From the NCBI RefSeq assembly GCF_009856295.1, contig NZ_WMEU01000001.1, forward strand, positions 682,001 to 746,000: 64,000 nucleotides of DNA. The letters are read 5' to 3'. Both the position numbers and the translations under genes were made by a program. The notes beneath the pieces were generated by a model. It was given only the letters and a program-made list of their open reading frames with translations. It was not told the DNA's origin and ran no database searches. This DNA comes from Pontibacillus yanchengensis (GTDB taxonomy: Bacteria; Bacillota; Bacilli; Bacillales; BH030062). Shown here piece after piece: positions 45,818-54,985 of the stretch (its first letter is position 1; each line of letters starts with the position of its first letter).

Positions 45818-47305
45818 TTAGGATTCATTTTTCAACTCACTAACTAGTTCATCATATTTAGGACTATTTAGAAAATTATCAACTGAAATATGGTGAGCAT
45901 TTGGAACTTTCTGCACGGCACGCTCTGTTAGATCTTTATGAGTGATAACAATATCAACATCGCTTGGAAGATCATTGATGGCCATATTGGTTACATCAAT
46001 ATTGATATCTGCTTTCTTGAATTTATTCTTCAATAGCGATGCCCCCATTGCACTGGATCCCATACCAGCATCACAAGCAAAAATGATTTTCTGCACTTCT
46101 TGTTGGTCCACATCAGGTACTTCACCTGAAACGGAAGTATCTTGTCCTTGCTCTACTGCTTGCTTAGAGTTTTCAACCTCTTCGGATGACTCTTCACTTT
46201 TTATTTTGTCAGAAACTTTACTTTTCTTGCCTTTCATTTCTTCCATCTTTTCTGTAGCCTGATTAATATCTTCTTCCTCTTGACTACTTAATCTTAGAAT
46301 AATGGAAGCGACGATAAAGGAAGCAACAGTTGCTAGAAGTACTCCTAGTATGACAGGGATGAAGTTCCCTTTTGGTGTTAGAGCAAGGAGTGCAAGAATA
46401 CTACCCGGTGAAGGTGTAGACGTCAATCCCGCATTAAGTAGTGCGAATGTTGATGTTCCTGTTACACCACCAGCAATAACAGCTAAAATTAATGAAGGCT
46501 TAGAAAGAATGTAAGGGAAATAAATTTCATGAATGCCTCCAAAGAAGTGAATAATAGCAGCACCTGGAGCTGATTGCTTGGATACGCCCTTACCAAATAC
46601 GATGAATGCTAATAGTACGCCAAGTCCAGGACCTGGGTTTGTTTCTAATAGAAATAAAATGGATTGTCCTGTATTTTCTGCCTGATCCACAGCAATTGGA
46701 CTTAAGATACCATGGTTAATCGCGTTATTTAAGAACAATACTTTCGCAGGCTCGATAAAGATATTAACAAGTGGTAATAGACCTGCGTTCACTAGTACTT
46801 CAACAGCAGAAGCTAATACGTTTGTTATACCATTTACGATAGGTCCGATGATGTAATAGCCAAACATGGCTAATAGTCCTCCACCGATACCTGCTGTAAA
46901 GTTGTTCACTAGCATTTCAAATCCTGATCGAACTTTTCCTTCAAAGAACTTGTCAATATACTTGATGGTGACACCACCAAGTGGTCCCATTAACATTGCT
47001 CCCATGAACATCGGGATATCAGCACCTACGATAACCCCCATGGTTGCAGTGGCACCTACTACTCCACCTCGAAGTCCATGCACTAATCGACCACCAGTAA
47101 ATGCAATTAATAGTGGTAATAGATACGTAATCATTGGACCAACAAGCTGAGCTAGGTCTTCGTTTGGCGTCCAACCTGTTTCAATAAAAAATGCAGTAAT
47201 TAGTCCCCATGCGATAAATGCGCCAATGTTTGGCATAATCATGCCACTCAAAAAGCTACCAAACTTTTGAACTTTTGCTCTAATTCCCGTTTGTTGTTCA
47301 CTCAT
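45818..47305 (-). CDS. mtlA: Mannitol PTS transporter, enzyme IICB
   Basis: 495 residues. The EIIC membrane domain (about 1-340) contains the substrate motif GGIHE (256-260); a charged linker (about 345-402) joins it to EIIB, whose phosphoryl-accepting Cys411 is in IIFACDAGMGSSAMG. It takes up and phosphorylates mannitol, with IIA supplied by mtlF. GGAGGAAC precedes the ATG at 47305. A cre-like site and promoter are upstream, as expected for catabolite repression and MtlR activation. Confidence 0.96.
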   Translation of the reverse strand: MSEQQTGIRAKVQKFGSFLSGMIMPNIGAFIAWGLITAFFIETGWTPNEDLAQLVGPMITYLLPLLIAFTGGRLVHGLRGGVVGATATMGVIVGADIPMFMGAMLMGPLGGVTIKYIDKFFEGKVRSGFEMLVNNFTAGIGGGLLAMFGYYIIGPIVNGITNVLASAVEVLVNAGLLPLVNIFIEPAKVLFLNNAINHGILSPIAVDQAENTGQSILFLLETNPGPGLGVLLAFIVFGKGVSKQSAPGAAIIHFFGGIHEIYFPYILSKPSLILAVIAGGVTGTSTFALLNAGLTSTPSPGSILALLALTPKGNFIPVILGVLLATVASFIVASIILRLSSQEEEDINQATEKMEEMKGKKSKVSDKIKSEESSEEVENSKQAVEQGQDTSVSGEVPDVDQQEVQKIIFACDAGMGSSAMGASLLKNKFKKADINIDVTNMAINDLPSDVDIVITHKDLTERAVQKVPNAHHISVDNFLNSPKYDELVSELKNES

Positions 47306-47350
47306 GATTTTGTTCCTCCTTTGTCGTCTCTTTTTTCTTTTTATCTGTAC

Positions 47351-47402
47351 TTTTATAGTAAAGCGGTTACACCCCTTTTCTCAATACAATCTAAATGCAC
47401 GT
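47351..47402 (-). promoter_or_regulatory. mtlA promoter with cre-like site
   Basis: Minus strand: TTGAGA (about 47387-47382) and TACTAT (about 47363-47358) with 18-nt spacing; the overlapping TGTAACCGCTTTACT (47371-47357) resembles a cre site (TGTAANCGNTTACA) with one extra base. TTTGTCAAA further upstream (about 47403-47411) could be an MtlR half site. Confidence 0.55.
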
Positions 47403-47627
47403 TTGACAAACTCACTATGACATAATTAAAAAAGCCTCCATGACAGTAGTTGCATACCTTTTTTCCAAAAAATGATTAGCGTTTTGTTGTTGCAAAGATG
47501 TTATTGCTTCATAAGATAGTTATAAAAATACCATTCTATTTCCAGCTTGACCATTGTAGCTTAAAGAGTTATCTAAACCACATAAATTAAGCACACACTT
47601 TTATATAGTGCGTGCTTGTGACTGGAT

Positions 47628-49064
47628 TTATGTATTCATCAAATCAATCTCATCATAACGATGAATCCAAGGTTGTTTACCTTCTAACTGAGCCGCTAAT
47701 TGGAATAACTTCTTTTCATCCCCTACTCTGCCGGTAAATTGAACTCCAATAGGGATGTTCGTTTCTGTCCAATATAAGGGTACACTCATCGACGGTTGAC
47801 CGGTAACATTAGCAAGTTGGGTGAAGCTTACATAATTAAGCATCGTATCGAACATATCTTCTTCAGCATCCTTCTGATTATCAAATGCTCCAACTTCAGC
47901 AGGAAGTCCGTTCAATACTGGAGTGACAAGGATATCATAGTTTTCATGAAAAGCTAAAACTTTTTTACCTGTCAGTTGCAACCGAACTCGTGCCTCTTCA
48001 TACTCTAGAGCTGTTAAACTCATTCCTTTCATATAGACATCATAGGATAATGGCTCTAGATTTTCATCGCCCGGTATTGTTCCAGCAAGTAACCCCATAT
48101 GCTTAATAATAACCGACCCACTTCCAATCCAAACAGTAATAAAATCTTTAGCGAATTGAAAAAAGTCAAACTCTGGTGTCTCATAGCTAACATCATGTCC
48201 TAACTCTTTCAAAAGTGTAACCGTATTATATAAAGCCGCACGATTTTCTTCTGAGATGGTAACTTGATGATTCCAGTCCGGTGAAATTGCAACCTTTAAC
48301 GTTCTTGGTTGTTTGTACACTTCATTTAAGAACAAATCATCTTCCCCAAAGGAAGGATACCCCTCATAAACTCCTTTTCCTTTTATGACATCTAAAAGCG
48401 CCGCACTATCTCTGACCGATCTTGTTAAGGCATGACTTACCGCAAAATCATTCATATAAATTCCATAAGGACCACGACCTCTGGAAGGCTTCAATCCAAA
48501 CACACCACAACAAGAGGCTGGGATGCGTATGGAACCTCCACCATCACTTCCATGAGCAAAAGGAATCATACCAGATGCAACTGCTGCCGCTGATCCTCCA
48601 CTCGAGCCCCCTGCTGAGAGGGACAAACTCCATGGATTACGTGCTGGACCTAAGTATCGAGGATCCGTTGTAGGAAGGAATCCAAATTCAGGTGTATTTG
48701 TCTTCCCAACAAATACAAGTCCAGCTTTTTTGTATCGCTCTACATATATATCATCCTCGTTGGCAATATAACCTTGCATCATTTTTGAACCAGAAGATAC
48801 TGGATATTCTTTAACTTGATTTAAATCTTTCATAAGAAAAGGTAAACCAGCTAAAGTCCCGGTATGTGTATTCGCTCTTTCTGAAGTAATGGAAGCATCT
48901 TCAAACATCGTATGTACTACTGCATTTAGTTTAGAATTATATTGCTTGATTTTTTGTATGTAATAATCGGTTATCTCTTGGGAAGATAGTTCACCATTGT
49001 CCATCAATAATTTCTGACTAAGTGCATCTTGATGCCGGATTCGCTCCTCTATGTTCATCTTCAT
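47628..49064 (-). CDS. Amidase signature (AS) family enzyme
   Basis: 478 residues. The catalytic Ser-cisSer-Lys triad is visible: Lys in [11 protein letters not shown] (about 70-80), cis-Ser in [18 protein letters not shown] (about 148-165), nucleophile Ser in [17 protein letters not shown] (about 171-187). This is a general amidase (YhaA/GatA-like); GatA is unlikely because gatC and gatB are absent and it is a single gene. It probably hydrolyses an aliphatic or aromatic amide; the substrate is unknown. AAGGGG precedes the ATG. Confidence 0.9.
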   Translation of the reverse strand: MKMNIEERIRHQDALSQKLLMDNGELSSQEITDYYIQKIKQYNSKLNAVVHTMFEDASITSERANTHTGTLAGLPFLMKDLNQVKEYPVSSGSKMMQGYIANEDDIYVERYKKAGLVFVGKTNTPEFGFLPTTDPRYLGPARNPWSLSLSAGGSSGGSAAAVASGMIPFAHGSDGGGSIRIPASCCGVFGLKPSRGRGPYGIYMNDFAVSHALTRSVRDSAALLDVIKGKGVYEGYPSFGEDDLFLNEVYKQPRTLKVAISPDWNHQVTISEENRAALYNTVTLLKELGHDVSYETPEFDFFQFAKDFITVWIGSGSVIIKHMGLLAGTIPGDENLEPLSYDVYMKGMSLTALEYEEARVRLQLTGKKVLAFHENYDILVTPVLNGLPAEVGAFDNQKDAEEDMFDTMLNYVSFTQLANVTGQPSMSVPLYWTETNIPIGVQFTGRVGDEKKLFQLAAQLEGKQPWIHRYDEIDLMNT

Positions 49065-49145
49065 TCATCCCCTTATAGAAACATTTGTTTTAAACATTAT
49101 ACATATTTGTCACTATCGTCCAGAAAAAGTTCATAAATCATTCAT

Positions 49146-49183
49146 ATGTGAATACCTTCACAATATTAAATCTCCTATATAAT
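49146..49183 (+). promoter_or_regulatory. Rex operator and promoter of pflBA
   Basis: ATGTGAATACCTTCACAA (49146-49163) fits the Rex consensus TTGTGAANNNNTTCACAA in 17 of 18 positions. It overlaps the -35 region (TTCACA 49157-49162) of a promoter whose -10 is TATAAT (49178-49183). Rex binds when NAD+/NADH is high, so the genes would be induced when NADH rises under oxygen limitation. Confidence 0.8.
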
Positions 49184-49221
49184 GATAATAGAACCAAACA
49201 CAACCTTAAGGAGGTTTTACA

Positions 49222-51468
49222 ATGATTACGACTGCTCTAACCCCTTGGAGACTTTTTCGTAAAGGAAAATGGCAATCAGAAGTTGATGTTCGTGATTTTA
49301 TCGTGCAGAACTATACGCTTTACACCGGTGATGACTTTTTTTTACAGGCTCCTACCTCAAAGACAGTTGAACTATGGAAGAAGGTTATGAAGTTAACTAA
49401 AGAAGAAATTGAGCGTGGTGGAGTATGGGACATGGATACTAGAATCCCATCATCTATTACTTCTCATGGACCAGGATACCTTGATCAATCTCTAGAAACA
49501 ATTGTAGGACTACAAACAGACATACCTTTCAAACGTTCTATGCAACCCTATGGTGGCATTCGAATGGCAAAGATGGCGTGTGAATCATATGGATACTCCT
49601 TAGATAAAGAGACAGAAAGAATTTTCACAGATTATCGCAAAACACATAACCAAGGTGTTTTTGATGTGTACACAGAAGATATGAAAAAAGCAAGAAAGGC
49701 TGGAATTATTACAGGTCTTCCTGATGCCTATGGTAGAGGACGCATTATTGGTGATTATCGAAGAGTAGCCCTTTATGGGGTTGATTTCTTACTAGAGAAA
49801 AAACAAGAAGATTACAATCAACTTGAACATGACGGTGTGATGACAGAAGAAATTCTTAGAAGCCGTGAGGAACATGCTGAACAAATCCGTGCACTACAAG
49901 AATTAAAAGAGATGGCTGCCTCGTACGGGGTTGATATTTCGAAACCTGCCCAAAACGCACAAGAAGCTATTCAATGGCTTTATTTTGCCTATCTTGCTGC
50001 AATAAAAGAACAAAATGGCGCAGCAATGAGTTTAGGTCGTGTGTCTACTTTCTTAGATATTTATATGGAACGTGACTTAAGCGAGGGTACCCTGACCGAG
50101 CAAGAAGCCCAAGAGTTAATAGATCATTTTATAATGAAGCTCCGCCTTGTGAAATTCGCACGAACACCAGAATATAATGAATTGTTTAGTGGCGATCCAA
50201 CATGGGTGACGGAATCTATAGGTGGAATTAGTCTACATGGTGACCCTCTTGTAACAAAAAGTTCGTTCCGATTTTTGCATACATTAACTAATTTAGGACC
50301 AGCACCTGAGCCTAATCTAACTGTATTGTGGTCAACAAAACTTCCGGAAAATTTTAAGAAGTATTGCGCAAAAGTCTCCATTGAAAGTAGTTCTATACAG
50401 TATGAGAATGATGATCTTATGCGCGAGCAGTACGGGGATGATTACGGTATTGCCTGTTGTGTGAGTGCAATGAAAATTGGCAAACAGATGCAGTTCTTCG
50501 GTGCACGCGTTAACTTAGCCAAAGCACTATTATATGCAATCAATGGCGGTATAGATGAAAAGCTAAACATGCAAATGACACCTCCTCTCCGTCCGATTAC
50601 ATCAGACATATTGGCTTTCGATGAGATAATGGAACGATATGACCTAGTACTAGAATGGCTGGCTAAATTGTATATGAACACGTTAAACGCAATTCATTAC
50701 ATGCATGATAAATATTCATATGAACGGTTTGAAATGGCTCTTCATGACGCAGAAGTAATGCGAACAATGGCTGGTGGCATAGCGGGCTTAAGTGTTGTCG
50801 CTGACAGCTTAAGCGCAATTAAACATACGAAAGTTCACGTACTCCGTAATGAGGAAGGATTAGCAGTGGACTATCGTATTGAAGGTGATTTTCCAAAGTA
50901 CGGAAACAACGACTCATTAGTCGATGACCTTGCCGTAGACATTGTGAAACGATTTATGAATAAGTTTAAAAAACATCCAACATATAGAAATGCGATTCCT
51001 ACTTTATCTATTCTAACCATTACATCTAATGTGGTATATGGCAAGAAGACCGGGAATACACCTGATGGGCGTAGAGCAGGTGAACCATTTGCTCCAGGTG
51101 CCAATCCGTTACATGGCCGAGACACATCTGGTGCTTTAGCATCGCTAAACAGTGTGGCAAAACTTCCATATGAATATGCTCTTGATGGTATATCCAATAC
51201 GTTTAGCTTCATTCCAAAAGCTCTTGGTAAAACGCTAACGAATCGAATTGACAATCTAGTCTATATCCTAGACGGCTATGCGGTTAAAGAAGGTCACCAT
51301 CTAAATATTAATGTATTTGAAAAAGAAACATTATTACACGCTATGGAACATCCTGAATTATATCCACAATTAACAATTCGAGTTTCCGGATATGCAGTCA
51401 ACTTTGTCAGATTAACAAAAGAACAACAACTTGATGTCATCCATAGAACTTTTCACGAAAAATTATAA
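49222..51468 (+). CDS. pflB: Formate acetyltransferase (pyruvate formate-lyase)
   Basis: 748 residues; converts pyruvate and CoA to acetyl-CoA and formate under anaerobiosis. Catalytic Cys412-Cys413 are in GIACCVSAM and the glycyl radical Gly723 is in RVSGYAVNF near the C-terminus. The PFL N-terminal region [20 protein letters not shown] fits the housekeeping enzyme rather than a diol dehydratase or choline lyase. AAGGAGG precedes the ATG. pflA follows 34 nt downstream, and a Rex site is upstream. Confidence 0.96.
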   Translation: MITTALTPWRLFRKGKWQSEVDVRDFIVQNYTLYTGDDFFLQAPTSKTVELWKKVMKLTKEEIERGGVWDMDTRIPSSITSHGPGYLDQSLETIVGLQTDIPFKRSMQPYGGIRMAKMACESYGYSLDKETERIFTDYRKTHNQGVFDVYTEDMKKARKAGIITGLPDAYGRGRIIGDYRRVALYGVDFLLEKKQEDYNQLEHDGVMTEEILRSREEHAEQIRALQELKEMAASYGVDISKPAQNAQEAIQWLYFAYLAAIKEQNGAAMSLGRVSTFLDIYMERDLSEGTLTEQEAQELIDHFIMKLRLVKFARTPEYNELFSGDPTWVTESIGGISLHGDPLVTKSSFRFLHTLTNLGPAPEPNLTVLWSTKLPENFKKYCAKVSIESSSIQYENDDLMREQYGDDYGIACCVSAMKIGKQMQFFGARVNLAKALLYAINGGIDEKLNMQMTPPLRPITSDILAFDEIMERYDLVLEWLAKLYMNTLNAIHYMHDKYSYERFEMALHDAEVMRTMAGGIAGLSVVADSLSAIKHTKVHVLRNEEGLAVDYRIEGDFPKYGNNDSLVDDLAVDIVKRFMNKFKKHPTYRNAIPTLSILTITSNVVYGKKTGNTPDGRRAGEPFAPGANPLHGRDTSGALASLNSVAKLPYEYALDGISNTFSFIPKALGKTLTNRIDNLVYILDGYAVKEGHHLNINVFEKETLLHAMEHPELYPQLTIRVSGYAVNFVRLTKEQQLDVIHRTFHEKL

Positions 51469-51502
51469 ACCCAAATAATGTAAATAAAGGGAGGTAGAAC
51501 TC

Positions 51503-52225
51503 ATGAAAGGAAGAATTCACTCAATTGAAACATGTGGTACAGTAGATGGTCCTGGACTGCGTTATGTTTTATTTTTACAAGGCTGTCTCTTACGATGCCA
51601 ATTTTGCCATAACCCTGATACTTGGAATATCAACGGGGGATACGAAAAAGATGTAGATACGATCATAGAGGATATTCAAGACTACCTCCCTTATATCCAA
51701 GACCATGGAGGCATTACGGTAAGTGGAGGCGAGCCATTATTACAAATTGACTTTTTACTTGAGCTATTCAAGAAGTGTAAGAAAATTGGACTCCATACAA
51801 CCATTGATTCATCTGGTGGTTGCTTCAACCAAAGTCCGACGTTTTTAAAAAAACTGAATGAACTGCTTAACTATACAGACCTAGTTCTATTAGACATCAA
51901 GCATACAGACACAACAAAACACAAGAACTTAACAGGAATGAAAAACGATCATATTTTAACCTTTGCTAAGTTCCTAGCAGAAAAAAACATCCCAGTATGG
52001 ATTCGCCGCGTCCTTATTCCCGGTCTCACTAACGATGAACAGGAGTTAAACGAATTGAAGAACTTTATTGATCAATTAGGAAATATTGAAAAAGTTGAAA
52101 TTCTACCATATCACCAAATGGGCGTTTACAAATGGCATCAACTCAATCTAGATTACCCGTTGTACGATGTTTCTCCCCCGTCTCAAGAGGAAGTAACACG
52201 AGCTGAATATATATTAGGTGTTTAG
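51503..52225 (+). CDS. pflA: Pyruvate formate-lyase activating enzyme
   Basis: 240 residues, radical SAM. The Cys28-x3-Cys32-x2-Cys35 motif is in QGCLLRCQFCHNPDTW and GGEPLL binds SAM (about 75-80). It installs the glycyl radical on PflB, needing reduced flavodoxin or ferredoxin. GGGAGG precedes the ATG. A terminator follows (52231-52258). The operon is thus only pflBA; no focA formate channel is next to it. Confidence 0.96.
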   Translation: MKGRIHSIETCGTVDGPGLRYVLFLQGCLLRCQFCHNPDTWNINGGYEKDVDTIIEDIQDYLPYIQDHGGITVSGGEPLLQIDFLLELFKKCKKIGLHTTIDSSGGCFNQSPTFLKKLNELLNYTDLVLLDIKHTDTTKHKNLTGMKNDHILTFAKFLAEKNIPVWIRRVLIPGLTNDEQELNELKNFIDQLGNIEKVEILPYHQMGVYKWHQLNLDYPLYDVSPPSQEEVTRAEYILGV

Positions 52226-52230
52226 ATAAA

Positions 52231-52262
52231 AAAACAGGCGACTTATTATCGCCTGTTTTTTA
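52231..52262 (+). terminator. Terminator of pflBA
   Basis: AAAACAGGCGA (52231-52241) / TCGCCTGTTTT with eight T ending at about 52261. Confidence 0.9.
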
Positions 52263-52264
52263 AG

Positions 52265-52600
52265 TTATTTTTTTGTAATAGTCCCTTGATGAAATGTCAT
52301 TCTCCACCCGGATGCTTCCTATCTCCAAATCGAACTTCTTAATGTATGTTTATCCTTGTCTGGATGATACACACTAAAAGTTGTTAATACGATGTTTTGA
52401 GATAGCTCTCGTCCATCAAAATTAGATAAGATCATCTTTGGAATCTTCTCAGATGGTACTCGGTCTAAAACATTCTCTTTATAAAAATAGCTACCCGAGC
52501 TCCCAATCTCTTCAAAATCATCTGCAAGCAATTGATGTAAACGTTCTTGAGATTGCCTAACCTATTCATCATCATCCCCACTTTTTTTCTTAGCATATAA
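52265..52600 (-). pseudogene. DUF4440/SnoaL-like gene interrupted by two in-frame TAG codons
   Basis: The minus-strand frame reads VRQSQERLHQLLADDFEEIG, SSGSYFYKENVLDRVPSEKI, then SVYHPDKDKHTLRSSIWR. It is a DUF4440-type (NTF2-fold) protein. TAG at 52562-52564 precedes VRQSQ and TAG at 52319-52321 separates SSIWR from EASGWRMTFHQGTITKK, the normal C-terminus, before a TAA at 52265. The N-terminus upstream of the first stop is unclear. Both lesions could be CAG/AAG to TAG point changes. Confidence 0.7.
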
Positions 52601-52670
52601 TTTATCTGTAATTATGGAAAGGTACTTTTTCATTATTAAGAACCATGACTTTGTTAAATCTAGTGATAAT

Positions 52671-53190
52671 TATTCCATAATAGCCCCATTATCTTGAAGA
52701 CTTGGATTCGAGATAATCTGGGTAAGAGAAATGTTTCCGTTGTATTATTTAGAGAAAAGATGGGCCTGGAAATAGCTCGCTTTCCTGCGGCCCTACAGGA
52801 TGTAGGGTCGTTCGACGTTGTCACACGATGTGACGGTTTGAGTCGAACTTCATCTGGATCGATTCGTCTCCTCGGGCCAAAATGCGGCCCTGTGGGGTCT
52901 CGACACATCCGTTTTTCCGCGGGAGTCTCGCCATTTCCAGGCCCATCTTTGCATTCGTTTGGTTTAACGGAAACATCGCCATTTGTTGTGGGTGTACACA
53001 AATGATATACGTTCTTCGTTAGGCAAATACATATCTTTTTGTGACAAAACACATTTTATTAAAAGATATCTTGGTTGTTCTGCAAAGCATAAATCTACGG
53101 GTACATCGCTCTTTCTGTGCGATCACCAAATTTATCTCGATTTCAAGTGTTCCAGATTATGCCTCGATTGTTGAAGACCTTTTCTTAATC
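52671..53190. repeat. Family B palindromic element, copy B5 (compound)
   Basis: 52671-53090 is a near-exact inverted copy of 18738-19157, same length; 53091-53190 continues with an arm like that of B1 (AAATCTACGG, TTATCTCGATTTCAAGTG, TATGCCTCGATTGTTGAAG). The core hairpin is 52810-52848, with inner TCACACGATGTGA. Compared with B2, 33 nt (18705-18737) are missing here at the junction. Confidence 0.9.
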
Positions 53191-53254
53191 AAAACTCAAT
53201 CCTTACTCATACAAAAAAAATTGCTTAACATAACATTATAAAATCGACCAATTC

Positions 53255-53282
53255 TTGTTAATTTCAACATTTTACTTATAAT
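53255..53282 (+). promoter_or_regulatory. Sigma-A promoter of the acetolactate-synthase-like operon
   Basis: TTGTTA (53255-53260) and TATAAT (53277-53282) with a 16-nt spacer, 57 nt before the ATG. Confidence 0.6.
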
Positions 53283-53338
53283 GCTTCAACTTTCACAAAT
53301 ACTAAACCTACCAAATGACGAAAGAAGGGGTTTGTTCT

Positions 53339-54970
53339 ATGCGTGTAGCTGATTTGCTTGTGAAATGTCTTGAACAAGAAGGAGTTGAATATATATTTGG
53401 AGTTCCTGGTGAAGAAAATATTGATTTAATGGATGCCTTACTTGATTCCAGTATTCAATTTGTGGTTACCCGTCATGAAACGAGTGCTGCATTCATGGCC
53501 GGCCATTATGGTCGCTTAACAGGTAAGCCCGGTGTATGTTTGGCTACGCTTGGCCCTGGTGCTACCAATTTATTAACAGGTGTAGCCAACGCAAACATGG
53601 ATCAGTGCCCTATTGTTGCCATTACAGGTCAGGCTGGGTTAGATCGACAGCATAAAGTATCACACCAATACTATGATTTAGTATCCGTCTATGAACCAGT
53701 AACGAAGTGGAATACGCAAATCAAAAAAGCTGACATTGTGCCTGAAGTAGTACGAAAAGCTTTTCAGGTGGCTTCTGATGAAAAGCCTGGTGCTACCCAT
53801 ATTGATTTACCTGAAGATATCGCTGCCATGGAGATTGATGCATCCCTACTATCGATTCGCGAACATTATTTATCAATTGCATCACAGTCCGCAGTAAAGA
53901 ATGCCGTAAGCTTAATAGAAAAAGCAAACTACCCAATCATTTTGGCAGGTATGGGAATCACTCGTGATCAAGCATCTGATTGTTTACGTTCATTTACAAA
54001 TACACACCAAATCCCTGTTGTACAATCCTTTATGGGAAAAGGTGCACTTTCCTATGAAAATGAGTTGAGTCTCCTTACCGCAGGGCTTGGCGGAGATGAT
54101 TATATTACATGTGGATTTAAGCAGGCTGACTTAATTATTTCAATAGGCTTTGATATGGCGGAATATCCACCAAAGAACTGGAACCCTGATGGTAAAACAC
54201 CTATTTTGCATATCGACAGCCAAGAAGCAGAAACAGACTCTCACTACCCTGTTCACGGAAGTTTACTTGGTGATATAAGCTCCAATATAAATCTTTTACA
54301 AGAGTCTCTCCCTAAAAAAGAACGTGATAATAGTTGGGTGTTACCAGTAAGAGAAAAAGCTCTTGCTGAATTAGAATCATTTAAGGACGACACAAGTTTC
54401 CCACTAAAACCACAAAAAATTATCAACGACTTACGTGACATACTTAACAAAGATGACATTGTCATTTCGGATGTGGGAGCTCACAAAATGTGGATGGCTC
54501 GAATGTATCATTGCTATGAACCAAATACATGCTTAATTTCAAACGGACTTGCTTCCATGGGTGTAGCAGTTCCTGGAGCAATTGGAGTAAAACTCGTTCA
54601 CCCAGATAAACACGTCGTTGCCGTTTGTGGAGATGGCTCCTTTCAAATGACCAGCGCCGAAATGGAAACGGCTATACGTCTACAATTACCTATCGTTATT
54701 TTACTATGGAGAGATGAAGGATATGGATTAATTGAATGGCACCAAAAGAAAGCCTTTAATCGTTCTTCGCATATCGATTTTGGCAATCCTGATTTTGTAA
54801 AACTAGCAATTGCCTATGGATTCGAGGCTTTTCGCATCGAAAAAGGTGAAGAATTAAAACCAACCCTCGAAAAAGCAATTGAACGAAACAAACCAGTCCT
54901 TATTGATTGCCCTGTGGACTATGACGAAAATATGAAGCTAACTAAGAAATTGGGAGATATAAGCTGTTAA
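53339..54970 (+). CDS. Acetolactate-synthase-like ThDP enzyme (AlsS-type)
   Basis: The ATG at 53339 has GAAGGGG 8 nt upstream and is preferred over the ATG at 53315; 543 residues. Full ThDP architecture: catalytic Glu in TRHETSAAFMAGHYGRLTGK (about 45-64), GPGATNLLTG, central domain, and ThDP/Mg motif CGDGSFQMTSAEMETAIRLQ (about 437-456) ending in RDEGYGLIEWHQ. No regulatory ilvN-like gene is near, which suits the catabolic AlsS group (FAD-independent, pyruvate to acetolactate). The adjacent aldehyde dehydrogenase is not part of the usual alsSD pathway, and alsD is missing, so another 2-keto-acid ligase or decarboxylase role is possible. Confidence 0.85.
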   Translation: MRVADLLVKCLEQEGVEYIFGVPGEENIDLMDALLDSSIQFVVTRHETSAAFMAGHYGRLTGKPGVCLATLGPGATNLLTGVANANMDQCPIVAITGQAGLDRQHKVSHQYYDLVSVYEPVTKWNTQIKKADIVPEVVRKAFQVASDEKPGATHIDLPEDIAAMEIDASLLSIREHYLSIASQSAVKNAVSLIEKANYPIILAGMGITRDQASDCLRSFTNTHQIPVVQSFMGKGALSYENELSLLTAGLGGDDYITCGFKQADLIISIGFDMAEYPPKNWNPDGKTPILHIDSQEAETDSHYPVHGSLLGDISSNINLLQESLPKKERDNSWVLPVREKALAELESFKDDTSFPLKPQKIINDLRDILNKDDIVISDVGAHKMWMARMYHCYEPNTCLISNGLASMGVAVPGAIGVKLVHPDKHVVAVCGDGSFQMTSAEMETAIRLQLPIVILLWRDEGYGLIEWHQKKAFNRSSHIDFGNPDFVKLAIAYGFEAFRIEKGEELKPTLEKAIERNKPVLIDCPVDYDENMKLTKKLGDISC

Positions 54971-54985
54971 GGAAGGAGCACAATA

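Noticed and set aside
47628..49064. gatA (Glu-tRNA amidotransferase subunit A)
   Set aside because: gatC and gatB are not adjacent and the AS-domain sequence is closer to stand-alone amidases.
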